Source of the DNA: Paenibacillaceae bacterium GAS479
GTDB lineage: Bacteria > Bacillota > Bacilli > Paenibacillales > Paenibacillaceae
Direction: 5' to 3'
Length of the DNA: 64,000 nucleotides
Assembly (NCBI GenBank): GCA_900105225.1
Contig: LT629764.1
Coordinates: forward strand, 1,746,001 to 1,810,000
Made by a program: the position numbers and the translations under genes. The notes beneath the pieces are model-generated. The model did not search any database. It had not been told where the DNA came from and was given only the letters and a program-made list of their open reading frames with translations. Of the stretch, positions 1 to 8,840 are shown piece by piece (the stretch's first letter is position 1; each line of letters starts with the position of its first letter).

Positions 1-95
1 GCATTCGGCAGCAGACATTTCTACATCGGCCCAATACATGCGGCATTCGGCAGCGGACATTTCTACATCGGCCCAATGCATGCGGCATTCGGCAA
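1..95. repeat. 42-bp tandem repeat, about 2.3 copies, cut by window edge
   Basis: A 42-bp unit beginning GCATTCGGCAGC occurs at 1-42 and 43-84 with two base differences, followed by a partial copy from 85. Forty-two is a multiple of three, so several frames stay open across the copies; on the plus strand frame 1 reads a 14-residue peptide repeat and stops at 148-150. The minus strand is also open. Both readings look like translations of a repeat rather than a gene, but the 3' end of a coding sequence entering from the left cannot be excluded because the array begins at the window edge. Confidence 0.75.
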
Positions 96-147
96 ACAAA
101 CGCCGCCGGCATCGACGCAGAGTGCCTCAGATCGTCCATTGGAGTGC

Positions 148-330
148 TAACGGAACTGAGAGAGCTTATTCCCCCTCAGGCAGAGGGTGCCAACCATCTA
201 ACGGAACTGAGAAGCGTTATTTGAGCCAAAAATGATGATTTTACCTGAAATCCCATTAATAGCGTCTCTCAGTTCCGTTACGCTTCGAAAACCCTCGATT
301 TTGCTAAAATAAGACTTCTCAGTTCCGTTA
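148..330. repeat. Palindromic four-box element, copy A
   Basis: Four 23-nt boxes with consensus TAACGGAACTGAGAN.. ending in TATT lie at 148-170 and 199-221 (plus orientation) and 258-280 and 308-330 (minus orientation). Gaps are 28, 36 and 27 nt. Outer and inner pairs are complementary at about 20 of 23 positions, so a strong cruciform or RNA stem is possible. The reverse complement of this block matches the block at 8975-9156 box for box and partly in the spacers. No coding potential is evident. Confidence 0.85.
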
Positions 331-468
331 CGAACCGAGATGCCATTCGCAAAGCGCTTCAGACTCGAAGGTATTCAGTGCCGTCAATCTATATCAATAT
401 CAATATCTATATATAAATACCAGTATCAATCAATATCTATATTGTTCTGGCCGTCCCAAATAATTAAA
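331..468. other. Non-coding AT-rich stretch
   Basis: No gene is supported here. Positions 389-443 are a low-complexity run of ATATC/CAATAT-type words. It separates the palindromic element from the terminator behind the quinol oxidase genes. Confidence 0.6.
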
Positions 469-506
469 GGACCATCCCCAGTCATAAAATGACTTTGGGA
501 CAGCCC
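469..506 (-). terminator. Hairpin downstream of cydAB
   Basis: An imperfect stem with a core CCCAAAGTCAT / ATGACTGGGG (minus strand) and flanking complementary GGNC sequences, followed on the minus strand by TCCTTTAATT. It lies about 120 nt beyond the stop of the oxidase subunit II gene and is the likely end of that transcript. The T-run is weak, so efficiency is uncertain. Confidence 0.5.
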
Positions 507-628
507 TTTGCCGTGATACGGATATGCTGATCAATCCCATCGCTACAGCCTTTTCCAGCCACGATTTACTTTCCAAGGCTTATATCTTGTCCAATACTTT
601 CCAACGTTTATATCGTTCCCAACCCTTT

Positions 629-1651
629 TCAAGGCTTCAAATAACGCTTGTCCTTGAGGAAAAGCAGCCAGAACCAGATAAACACGGGCACAAGAACAAG
701 CGTGCTGACACTATAGCCGATCAGCAGAGAGACAAACATCGCATGGTTAGTGAACCCTTGCTCCACCGTCAAATGCGGGTAGATCAAATACGGGAGATGG
801 GCGCTTCCATAACCAAAGCTGGCCAAGCCGTACTGAATGATGATCAGCACGACCGCTGCCCGCGGAATTCCGATCCATCCGCCTTTTCCCTTCCACCAGA
901 GCGCGCTGAATCCGACGACGAAGCTAATACCGGACAGTGCAAACCAAATCCAGCTTTCCTTCATCCGCTCCACGATCCACTGCGCTTGTGGATGCATGGC
1001 GACGGCGGCCAACATACCCGTCAGCAGCGTGAGCGGGCCGATCGTCACCGCAATCATGCGGTAGATTCTGTACGCCTCGCGATCCTCCGCCTCTCTAGCG
1101 TAATCAGCGAGGAACACAGCAGAGAGGAACAGCTCGCTGGCAACTCCGAAGCCAAGATGAGCATACAAGGTGCGGCTTGTCAGGAGCTCAGCTGTGAGCA
1201 CATGCAGTTGGCCGTCGCGCAGCTCGACGAAACCGCCGAGCGTTACTGGCAGCACGGTAATAAGCAAGCCGGGAATGAGCAGCCCCGTTATGCCCGATAC
1301 GACGCGCAGCTGCGGCACGAAGCGGGAAGACATTTGCGAATACACCATGAACGTACTCCTCAGCGCGAGCAGCAGTAACACGAGACTAACCGGAACGACG
1401 AGTAATGAGCTGAGCATCGGCATCGCAAATGGAAAAAAACCGACAAAAGCGACGACGAGTAGGACGAGGAAAACGTTGGTCACTTTCCACGTTGGAGACA
1501 GATAGCGATTGGCGATGTCGGCTGCCCGGACTCCCTTTTGCCCCGCGAAAACCATGGACCAGAAGCCGGCGCCGAAGTCGATCGAGCCCAGAATGGAATA
1601 GACAAACACAAATACCCAAATGATCAGGATGCCAAGGCTGGAATCGCTCAT
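629..1651 (-). CDS. cydB: Cytochrome bd-type quinol oxidase subunit II
   Basis: The 340-residue product has the N-terminus typical of CydB (WVFVFVYSILGSIDFGAGFW at about residues 12-31) and eight or more hydrophobic segments. It is the membrane partner of subunit I in a terminal oxidase that reduces oxygen to water with quinol electrons and does not pump protons. It follows the subunit I gene by 4 bp, with GGGGCC just before ATG, so the two are translated together. Length fits both CydB and the B. subtilis YthB group (bb' oxidase); the short subunit I favours the YthAB group. No cydCD assembly genes are in the window. Confidence 0.9.
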   Translation of the reverse strand: MSDSSLGILIIWVFVFVYSILGSIDFGAGFWSMVFAGQKGVRAADIANRYLSPTWKVTNVFLVLLVVAFVGFFPFAMPMLSSLLVVPVSLVLLLLALRSTFMVYSQMSSRFVPQLRVVSGITGLLIPGLLITVLPVTLGGFVELRDGQLHVLTAELLTSRTLYAHLGFGVASELFLSAVFLADYAREAEDREAYRIYRMIAVTIGPLTLLTGMLAAVAMHPQAQWIVERMKESWIWFALSGISFVVGFSALWWKGKGGWIGIPRAAVVLIIIQYGLASFGYGSAHLPYLIYPHLTVEQGFTNHAMFVSLLIGYSVSTLVLVPVFIWFWLLFLKDKRYLKP

Positions 1652-1655
1652 CGTG

Positions 1656-2990
1656 TCAGGCCCCCTGATTCATAGCGGCCAGGTCGCGGCTCACAGGATT
1701 GCGCTTGAAGTAATACCACATCACAAGAATGGTTACACACATTAGCAACACATAGAGGCCAATAAAAAGCACAAACAATGTACCGAGATTACCTGCCGAT
1801 GTCGCCGCATCGCTAGTGCGTTGAATATGGTATATCGTCCACGGCTGGCGGGCGCTGCAACTGAAAACCCAGCCCGTTTCGATGCCGATGAGCGACATCG
1901 GGCCGCTGAGCATAAGTGTCCGCAGCATCCATTTGGGCAGCAGCTTTTTACTTCTCCACCAATAGAACAGTGCGCCGAATGACATCAAAATCAATAGCGA
2001 GCCGAGTATGACCATGAGATTGAACAGCGTATGTACAAATAGCGGCGGCCAGTTCTCTCTCGGGAATTCGTTCAGTCCTTTCACGACCGTGTCGAAGCTA
2101 TTGCCGGCCAAAAAACTGAGCGCCCAAGGAATCTCGATCGCTCCGCGAACCTCTTGCCTTTCCTCGTCTACGATTCCTCCAATGGACAAAGGCGCATAGG
2201 CTTGAGTCTCGAACAGACCTTCTGCTGCAGCCAGCTTCTCCGGCTCGTAGGTTTGCAGCATTTGAGCCGTCCCATGTCCGTTGAATGCCGTTGCCAGCGA
2301 CATGACACCGCCGATGATGAGCGCGAGCATCAGACCTTTGCGATGATAGGCCGCTTCCCGTGGATCGATTCCCCGCTTAAGCAGCTTCCACGCTGCAATA
2401 GAAGCAACCGCGAATGCTCCGGTCATGAATCCGGATAGGGCAACATGCATCGCTGTCGTGTAAAAGCTCGGGTTGAATACGGCTGCCCAAGGGTCGACAT
2501 TGGAAATAACGCCATCCTTGAAAGTAAAGCCGCGCGGCGTATTCATCCAAGCATGTGCATCCGTAATGAGTACGGCCGAAGCCGTCGCCCCTACCGAGAC
2601 AAAGATCACACTGACAATGCGCATCCAGGGCTTCAGCCTGTCGGCAGCATACACATAGATGGACATGAACAGCGCTTCCAGGAAAAATGCCCAAATCTCA
2701 ACCTGGAACGGCAGGGCAATCACTTGACCGACAATTTCCATGAAGCCAGGCCATAACAGAGCCAGCATGACGCCGACAATCGTGCCGGATGGAATCGCGA
2801 CTCCCAGCAGGATGGCGAATCCCTTTGTCCAGCGCATCGCCATCGTTGCGTAATCCGAATCCTTGCGGACGTGGAATAGCACCTCTGCAGCAATAATCAT
2901 GATGGGCAATCCTACACCCAGCGTAGCAAAAATAATGTGGAAAGCCATTGAAGATCCAAAAAGGGAACGAGCAAGCTGAACATGATCCAT
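1656..2990 (-). CDS. cydA: Cytochrome bd-type quinol oxidase subunit I
   Basis: A 444-residue polytopic membrane protein that binds the haems and oxidises quinol at the outer face. The start MDHVQLARSLFGSSMAFHII carries the conserved His near residue 18 (haem ligand in the family). The RQPW signature is present, but the residue before it is Ala instead of the usual Gly (CSARQPWTIY). The Q-loop is short, as in the Firmicutes CydA/YthA branch; length is closest to YthA. A GGAGGG site sits 11 nt before ATG, a little far. Upstream on the same strand, 79 bp away, is the 801-aa gene, but a functional link is not evident. Confidence 0.9.
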   Translation of the reverse strand: MDHVQLARSLFGSSMAFHIIFATLGVGLPIMIIAAEVLFHVRKDSDYATMAMRWTKGFAILLGVAIPSGTIVGVMLALLWPGFMEIVGQVIALPFQVEIWAFFLEALFMSIYVYAADRLKPWMRIVSVIFVSVGATASAVLITDAHAWMNTPRGFTFKDGVISNVDPWAAVFNPSFYTTAMHVALSGFMTGAFAVASIAAWKLLKRGIDPREAAYHRKGLMLALIIGGVMSLATAFNGHGTAQMLQTYEPEKLAAAEGLFETQAYAPLSIGGIVDEERQEVRGAIEIPWALSFLAGNSFDTVVKGLNEFPRENWPPLFVHTLFNLMVILGSLLILMSFGALFYWWRSKKLLPKWMLRTLMLSGPMSLIGIETGWVFSCSARQPWTIYHIQRTSDAATSAGNLGTLFVLFIGLYVLLMCVTILVMWYYFKRNPVSRDLAAMNQGA

Positions 2991-3069
2991 CGGAAAATCT
3001 TCCCTCCTGTCTGATGCAGATAGGATTGGTAAAGATATCCGATTTTATGTGTTTACTTGTCTTCTTCTA

Positions 3070-5475
3070 TTACCTGGACCTATTTGCGCTTGCCGTTTCC
3101 GGCATGCCACGCAGGAACACTTTAACGCTGACATCCGGCTTAGGATCACCCTCGAACTTGCAGCTGAACGACAGGCTTTGCCCCCCATGGCGCACGGTCG
3201 GCGCGTCGGCCGATGCTTCTACGGTATGCAGCAGGTTCCAGTTGGCATCATATACCCGGCCGATTCGATCGCCGTCACAAGTTAGATATTGATTGGCTTT
3301 GATCTCCGTATCAAAGGTCATATAAGCGCCGTCGGTATAAAAAGTCGGTCTCTTTACTGATGCATCCTCATTGCCGTAGACCGGCCGAACGCGCATAGTG
3401 AACCGCAGCGGCTGCGGCTCAAATTTGTTGAACATGGCCCAGTCCGAGCCTCCCGGTTGTCCAGGCTGTAGCTCCGATGGACTGCATACAAACGGCTTCG
3501 TCACCTGAACGGGATAAAGGTTCCATTCTCCTTGCCCCGCAGGCTCAAGATGCCAATCTCCCTTCGGATCGGACATCCTCTCCCGCTGCTCGGCGGTGAA
3601 CGCTCCGGCTCTGCGCGCCGCTTCCCATTGGCGGACTGCTTCCAGCAAGAGATCGATATTCCCATTTCGCTTCAGTACGACAAAATCACTAACGAGCGCG
3701 AATCCCGCTCCGAATCCGGAAGCCTTCGATAGCACCCACTCTATCTCATCAAGCACTGTCGCTTCAAAGCGGTCGGAAGCCGAACGGATGAGGAACCATC
3801 CAAGCATCGGCGGGATGAAATTACGCGCAAAGTAGCGTTGGTTGCTGAGCCGCGAGTCCATCTGCCCTTCCCGTGTTTCAGCGCCCCATGGCTCTCCCCA
3901 ATTAAACCGAGTGAATACATGCCATAAATAGTTCGGTACAACAAAGCTCGCATCGTTAATTACTTCCTGCTGCCAGCTTCTGAATTGCTTTTCCACGAAA
4001 CGGACAACGCCATAATCATCCTGTCCTGCTGCATATACTCCCTCTAAACCGTCGAACGAAATTTGCTTGAGTTGCGCCCCGTTCATCAGATCGGTTATCC
4101 GATCCGCATATTCATCCTGCAGTTCGATTCCTGGAAATACAACATCATAGGGATGATCCCACAAGCGGGCAATCACGGCCCCCTCTTCATGAGCTGCCGC
4201 GGACGTTCCGTTCACTCCACGCTTCACGCCAAGCAATGACCAAGGCGCAGCCTCGGACACAGCCTCATATTCGATCAGCTCATTACCGATTTTGGCCGTT
4301 TTGCGGAACAGGGCGGCGGTGAAAGCGAGCGGCTCACCAATCCCGATGACCGTGTCATCCGCGCCGATCGCTCCCGTAAGCCTTGACGTTCCAACTGGCT
4401 GCAGACGCTCGTCAGGAATCGGAGTTACAAAGGGATCATTTAACGTTGTAAAAGTGCTCAGTGTGTGGATACCTACATGAATACCTTCGCTAGCCGCAAG
4501 CTCGGAGCAAGCCTTCAGACCTTCATCGCCGCTTGGAAAGTTGCTTGGCTTCAGCTTGAAATGGCCCCATTGTACGAATGGGTCTGGATGATAAATATAA
4601 TTCAGACCGGCCATCTTGGCGTATTTAAGCGCTTCCGAAATGGTCGATTCTGTAAAATCGGTAATGAGATACGATTGATTGGCAGCCGGGGATTTCTTTC
4701 CCCACACACCTTCGATTATCGGATGAGGCAAATTCTCGCCAAGCTCGATCACTTCGATTGTATCGAGAACCCGGCCGACCGGGCAGCCGAATAGAGCAAT
4801 TCGTGTGCCGACAATTTCAGCATCTTCGCCGCCGATCGGAATAACTTCGGAAGCCCGTACATTCCATACCGGACGGGTTGCCCGTTTGGACCGGTCGCGG
4901 GCAAAAGCCTGCAAGCCGCTTCCTCCGTTCAGAGTCGGCCAAGCGGTGCTGACATGATGCTCAAATTTATTATCGCCCATTTCCGGACTGTTCGAATCCG
5001 GCTTACCGCCCTGGCTGTACGATTTCGGCATCGCGTCATGCCTTGCGATTTCGAGCGGCCATCCGCCGACCGTCTTGGGATTAAGCACCTGAAGGCCAAT
5101 CGCGAATTGTCCGTCATGAACGACGCCGACCGATTCCCCGATCGAGCTGTCGATCGTCGTTAGGTAGGGTCCCCAAATAACGGCGTCTGGACGGCCATTT
5201 TCTATCTGAAGCACCTCAAACGTCATATAGCTGCCTTGGCTTGCCGCCGCGATGACGACATCCGTTCCGCCTTGGAAACTGAGCCTTATTCGTCCCCCTG
5301 ACTCTTCAGTAGCTCGGATCGGTACATGAAGTTCGCCGTCTAAGACCAAACGAAGCAGTGGTGACGAATGAGCCGAAGATTCGTAACGAAGGCTGTCGGT
5401 AGAGCCTATCAAGCCATCAATGATCCCTTTGTCGTTAATATGAATAGTCAGTTGTCCCGCCTGTATCGTGAACAT
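3070..5475 (-). CDS. Large protein of unknown function, glycosidase-like
   Basis: An 801-residue cytoplasmic-looking protein without signal peptide or membrane segments; AGGAGG lies 7 nt before ATG. The N-terminal ~240 residues look beta-rich. The middle part has features of TIM-barrel sugar hydrolases: an HTLSTFTTLNDPFVTP segment near residues 340-355 and a QISFDGLEG segment near 470-480, where the Asp could be a nucleophile, resembling alpha-galactosidase-like proteins. The last ~130 residues look like a beta-sandwich. I do not recognise the family with certainty, so substrate and reaction are unknown. The surrounding sugar genes make a carbohydrate role plausible; this is inference. Confidence 0.6.
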   Translation of the reverse strand: MFTIQAGQLTIHINDKGIIDGLIGSTDSLRYESSAHSSPLLRLVLDGELHVPIRATEESGGRIRLSFQGGTDVVIAAASQGSYMTFEVLQIENGRPDAVIWGPYLTTIDSSIGESVGVVHDGQFAIGLQVLNPKTVGGWPLEIARHDAMPKSYSQGGKPDSNSPEMGDNKFEHHVSTAWPTLNGGSGLQAFARDRSKRATRPVWNVRASEVIPIGGEDAEIVGTRIALFGCPVGRVLDTIEVIELGENLPHPIIEGVWGKKSPAANQSYLITDFTESTISEALKYAKMAGLNYIYHPDPFVQWGHFKLKPSNFPSGDEGLKACSELAASEGIHVGIHTLSTFTTLNDPFVTPIPDERLQPVGTSRLTGAIGADDTVIGIGEPLAFTAALFRKTAKIGNELIEYEAVSEAAPWSLLGVKRGVNGTSAAAHEEGAVIARLWDHPYDVVFPGIELQDEYADRITDLMNGAQLKQISFDGLEGVYAAGQDDYGVVRFVEKQFRSWQQEVINDASFVVPNYLWHVFTRFNWGEPWGAETREGQMDSRLSNQRYFARNFIPPMLGWFLIRSASDRFEATVLDEIEWVLSKASGFGAGFALVSDFVVLKRNGNIDLLLEAVRQWEAARRAGAFTAEQRERMSDPKGDWHLEPAGQGEWNLYPVQVTKPFVCSPSELQPGQPGGSDWAMFNKFEPQPLRFTMRVRPVYGNEDASVKRPTFYTDGAYMTFDTEIKANQYLTCDGDRIGRVYDANWNLLHTVEASADAPTVRHGGQSLSFSCKFEGDPKPDVSVKVFLRGMPETASANRSR

Positions 5476-5721
5476 AGATTATCCTCCTGAGCCGAGCATA
5501 TTTGGATGTCCAGCGCCTATGCATTCTGGCAGATTTAAAAAGGAGTTTAGCACAATCATATGTGGGCGCACAGATACAGGCTAGAAACTGGCCGGAATGC
5601 CTATAAACTTGGCATTATCCCCCCGTTCCTCTATTCCGTGACAAGCTTCCGGCTGTATAATAGAGCTCGAATGAAAACGCTCGCCAAACTTTATATGTTA
5701 AGGAAACGGAGGAGTCTCGCT

Positions 5722-6399
5722 ATGGCAAAATATATACTTCCCATACTTATTGCCGTTATGGGGCTGATTTACATTTTCGCGATTCCGGCGGAGCCGGAAG
5801 GTATTAAGCTGGTGTTCAAGCTAATTCCTATGGCATTGATTATTACTTATGGCTGGCTGCGGATGCCGAAGCAGCGCAAGCCTTGGCACTGGATCTTGCT
5901 CGCAGGCTTGTTTGTGTGTTCAATTGGCGATGGCACCATTCGCTGGTTCGTGATCGGGCTATCTGCATTCCTGATCGGCCATCTATTTTATATTCCGGCC
6001 TTCTTTAGCCGCTTCCGCTTCTCGCCGCTGCGATTGGCGACAATATTGCCGATTGGTGTTTATTCCGCCTTCATGGGCTCTCGACTGGTGGAAGCGCTTC
6101 TGGAGGACGGACGCTCCGAGCTGATCGCTCCGGTCATGGCCTATATTATCGTCATTTCCTTGATGGCCTGGTCCGCTATCATGACAGGCAATGGGACCGT
6201 CATCGCTGGCGGCCTGCTGTTCGTCCTATCGGACTCGATTCTATCTTGGAATATGTTTGTCAGCGAAATCGCTTATTCACATGCCCTTATCATGCTCACT
6301 TACTATTCGGCGCAATTTCTTATCGCAACCAGCCTGCGGGAGAGCAATGATCAAGTACCTTCTATTGGAAAAGGCAGATCGAATGTTTATCCGACTTGA
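5722..6399 (+). CDS. YhhN-family integral membrane protein
   Basis: A 225-residue protein with about eight hydrophobic segments, starting MAKYILPILIAVMGLIYIF. Motifs CSIGD near residue 70 and FVLSDSILSW in the C-terminal third fit the YhhN family, whose animal members (TMEM86) are lysoplasmalogenases that cleave the vinyl-ether bond of lysoplasmalogens. The bacterial substrate is not established. The start at 5722 is chosen because GGAGGAG lies 7 nt upstream; an in-frame extension to 5560 has no ribosome binding site and is not hydrophobic like the rest. It stands alone, divergent from the 801-aa gene. Confidence 0.8.
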   Translation: MAKYILPILIAVMGLIYIFAIPAEPEGIKLVFKLIPMALIITYGWLRMPKQRKPWHWILLAGLFVCSIGDGTIRWFVIGLSAFLIGHLFYIPAFFSRFRFSPLRLATILPIGVYSAFMGSRLVEALLEDGRSELIAPVMAYIIVISLMAWSAIMTGNGTVIAGGLLFVLSDSILSWNMFVSEIAYSHALIMLTYYSAQFLIATSLRESNDQVPSIGKGRSNVYPT

Positions 6400-6607
6400 T
6401 ATTCAGGCCGCTACAAAAATGCAGATTAGTGAGACTGTCATCCTCCCAGGCTAGCCCGGCTCGATTGCCGCCGAATTCGATTAAGCATTGCCGGATAATA
6501 CCGGCCATCTCTGCATTATCTTGCTTTTTTAGCGTCTAATAATCACTCTCTCGACTTCCCTTCCCACCTTCTTCTATACTACTGGGCAAAACTACTGGGC
6601 AAAAAGA

Positions 6608-6636
6608 AAGCCTGCAAGGCAGCGCCTTGCAGGCTT
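6608..6636 (-). terminator. Rho-independent terminator of the DUF4091 gene
   Basis: Perfect 13-bp stem AAGCCTGCAAGGC / GCCTTGCAGGCTT with a 3-nt loop, followed on the minus strand by TCTTTTTG. It lies 43 bp past the stop of the minus-strand gene at 6679. Confidence 0.85.
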
Positions 6637-6678
6637 AACTTATTCATTTGCTCTCAAAGCGGATGATGATTTCCCATT

Positions 6679-8781
6679 TTATCGATCATCATAATCGTCG
6701 TCATCCCCGCAGTTGTTCCAGCCTCCATTACCGTTGCCATTTCCATGTCCATTTCCATTACCATTTCCATTTCCATTACCGTTTCCATGTCCATTGCCGT
6801 TTCCATTACCGTTCCCGTTTCCATGTCCATTGCCGTTACCATTCCCATTACCGTTGCCATTTCCATTTCCATGTCCGTTCCCTTTGCTTTTCTCGTTGTC
6901 ACTCCGTCCCTTATCGTCGTCTCTATCATCATCTCGATCCTCATCCTTATTCGGTTTGCACAACTGGGGGCTAGATGCACCCGCAGCAGCACGAACAAGC
7001 TGCTTTTGAGCTGCAGAGATAACCGTGTAATCAGCTTCATAATCGTTGCCGGAACGAATGATGCTGTTCAGCAAGGTATTCGCTGCAGTAGGGTTGCTTG
7101 CTTTTAATAGTTTAAGCAGCTCAAACTCCTGGGAGGCCTGACGAAGAGATTCAAGCCGGATAGAGCTTCTAACCTTCATGTTCGCCTTATCCGGGTAGAC
7201 ATAGTTGCCGTCTCCAAGTACGCTGGAATACATCATGTCGCCTGCCGGATAATCCGGGAATGGCGCCCTCCACGTATTCCATTGATTGAGGCCCCAGTTC
7301 AAATATCCCGACATATTCCATTTGGAAGCAAGCCAGCCAAACAGCTCACCATTCCATACAGGCCGATCAATGAGCGTGTTCAAATAATTATCGCCGGTAG
7401 GATGGAGGGAGGTATAAAACCACAGTTTATCGCCAGGCGTTCGGTAACTTTCAACTTCCGCTGTGTTGTTTTGGTAGTTGTCCAGCATAACCGCAAAGGT
7501 GTCGACCATTCCCTGCAAGCCCTGCATACTCCACGCCACAACCGCTTCTTCCTTTTTCATGCCTGGGCTGTACGTATCAATCATATTACTTAGAATCGGA
7601 TATAAGCTTTGTTGAAACGGTTGGCCAGGCTCATCGATGACATGATGCTCAAAAATGCTTTTCCAGCCTTTGCTCGTTAAATGTTGATTCAGCGAAGTTA
7701 AATATTGAGTCAAATAATTGGTTACCGCCGCGGGATCAACATCATAGCGAATGAGCTTTGTGATCGGCGGTCCTGATGGGTCCGCTGGGTTCTGTGCTAA
7801 TGTCTCGACGTAAGTGTTTGAGAAATCGTTGTTGGCTGCGTCGCTGTCCGCCTTATATTTGGATAGCGGCCCGCCGACGAATTTTTGAATGCCACCATTA
7901 TCTTTAAAATACTGGATGAAGGCATCAAAGAAGCTCCAATCAAACGTTACATTGCCGGCAGCGTCTACTTTTGTGTTTGGTCCTTGGAGCAGCAGATCCG
8001 CTTGGTTCAACTTCAGCACATTAAGCCGATTTTCTTTCATCAGCTTAGCGAACTCGCCCATGATGTTCCACCAGGCCGTGGAGCCCGTTGTCGTTCCGTA
8101 CGAATCATTGATCGGATTAGCATTCGTGTCAAAGTTGCCTACAAGCTGTGACCACAGCTCGGTGCTGTAAGCCGAGGGGGAGCTTGCATCAGGTAGAGTT
8201 ACGTTGGCCACCTCGATGCTGACATTGATTGGAAAGGAACCTTTTGTCGTCTTGACAGTCGCCGTTCCTGTGTAAGTACCGCTGGCCGTTCCTGTCGGCA
8301 CTTTGACTCTAACCCATATCGGTTGAGTCGTATTTGCTGCAACCGCTACTGTGGGATCGTTCAACAGAATTTCGGGGAAATTGACGGTTGAGCCTGTTGT
8401 CACCGTGCGAACGGGGCCGGATACATTTTGCGAGTTATGATCGGTGAGGATGTAATCAACAAAATGATAGGTTAAATTAGAGCTAGGTAATGTCTTATTG
8501 CCCGACTTGAAATTCGAGAATGTAATGCCGGTAATGGTTGAGCTTTCATTGGAGCGATAGAGGATTTGAAACGGCTCAATAGCATTTTTAGCGGATACGA
8601 TACCGATGGAAGTCGGCAACGTTGCCGGCATGGGGGTATCCTGAAACACATTGACTCGCCAATCCGACGTCCACGCGCCTGTAAGCGGCGCCGCCGATGC
8701 CACTCTTGCCGGCCCTAAGCCAGCCGTGAATGTTGCCATGATGAGGAACGTTGAGACCATGATCGAAAACCTTCGGATCAT
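6679..8781 (-). CDS. Secreted DUF4091 glycoside-hydrolase-like protein with Gly-Asn tail
   Basis: A 700-residue exported protein. Residues 1-30 form a signal peptide ending near ASA. A beta-sandwich region (about 30-190) precedes an alpha/beta barrel-like region; the segment with FGWLASKWNMSGYLNWGLNQ (about residues 500-520) fits DUF4091, a domain found in putative glycosidases. The reaction is not known. From about residue 620 the sequence becomes acidic (DEDRDDDRDDDK) and then almost pure Gly-Asn repeats with some His, ending NNCGDDDDYDDR. GGGGAGAG precedes ATG. A cre-like site TGTAAGCGATTCCT at 8827-8840 suggests carbon catabolite control. The tail may bind wall polymer or metal; that is a guess. 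Confidence 0.75.
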   Translation of the reverse strand: MIRRFSIMVSTFLIMATFTAGLGPARVASAAPLTGAWTSDWRVNVFQDTPMPATLPTSIGIVSAKNAIEPFQILYRSNESSTITGITFSNFKSGNKTLPSSNLTYHFVDYILTDHNSQNVSGPVRTVTTGSTVNFPEILLNDPTVAVAANTTQPIWVRVKVPTGTASGTYTGTATVKTTKGSFPINVSIEVANVTLPDASSPSAYSTELWSQLVGNFDTNANPINDSYGTTTGSTAWWNIMGEFAKLMKENRLNVLKLNQADLLLQGPNTKVDAAGNVTFDWSFFDAFIQYFKDNGGIQKFVGGPLSKYKADSDAANNDFSNTYVETLAQNPADPSGPPITKLIRYDVDPAAVTNYLTQYLTSLNQHLTSKGWKSIFEHHVIDEPGQPFQQSLYPILSNMIDTYSPGMKKEEAVVAWSMQGLQGMVDTFAVMLDNYQNNTAEVESYRTPGDKLWFYTSLHPTGDNYLNTLIDRPVWNGELFGWLASKWNMSGYLNWGLNQWNTWRAPFPDYPAGDMMYSSVLGDGNYVYPDKANMKVRSSIRLESLRQASQEFELLKLLKASNPTAANTLLNSIIRSGNDYEADYTVISAAQKQLVRAAAGASSPQLCKPNKDEDRDDDRDDDKGRSDNEKSKGNGHGNGNGNGNGNGNGNGHGNGNGNGNGNGHGNGNGNGNGNGNGHGNGNGNGGWNNCGDDDDYDDR
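6720..6880 (-). repeat. Hexanucleotide coding repeat (Gly-Asn tract)
   Basis: Tandem six-base units of the GGNAAY type (seen on the plus strand as CCATTTCCATTGCC-like words) encode the (Gly-Asn)n tail of the secreted protein. Because the unit is six bases, slippage changes tail length without breaking the frame. Scattered His codons (ATG on the plus strand reads CAT) interrupt the array. Confidence 0.85.
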
Positions 8782-8826
8782 AACTATCTCTCCCCTGCGA
8801 TTTGGATGGGAACCCGCTCCAATGTA

Positions 8827-8840
8827 TGTAAGCGATTCCT
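8827..8840 (-). promoter_or_regulatory. Possible cre (CcpA) site
   Basis: TGTAAGCGATTCCT differs from the cre consensus TGWAANCGNTNNCA at the last base only. It lies 46 bp upstream of the DUF4091 gene start. Such sites bind CcpA with HPr-Ser-P. Only sequence resemblance supports this. Confidence 0.3.

Noticed and set aside
148..330. CRISPR-like array of 23-nt repeats with ~27-nt spacers
   Set aside because: Repeats change orientation in the middle, spacers are partly conserved between the two clusters and no cas genes are present.
524..1378. 284-codon plus-strand frame opposite the oxidase subunit II gene
   Set aside because: It lies antisense to a well-recognised gene, has biased composition and no ribosome binding site.
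6654..7040. Several frames within the Gly-Asn repeat region
   Set aside because: Low-complexity shadows of the repeat tail of the secreted protein.
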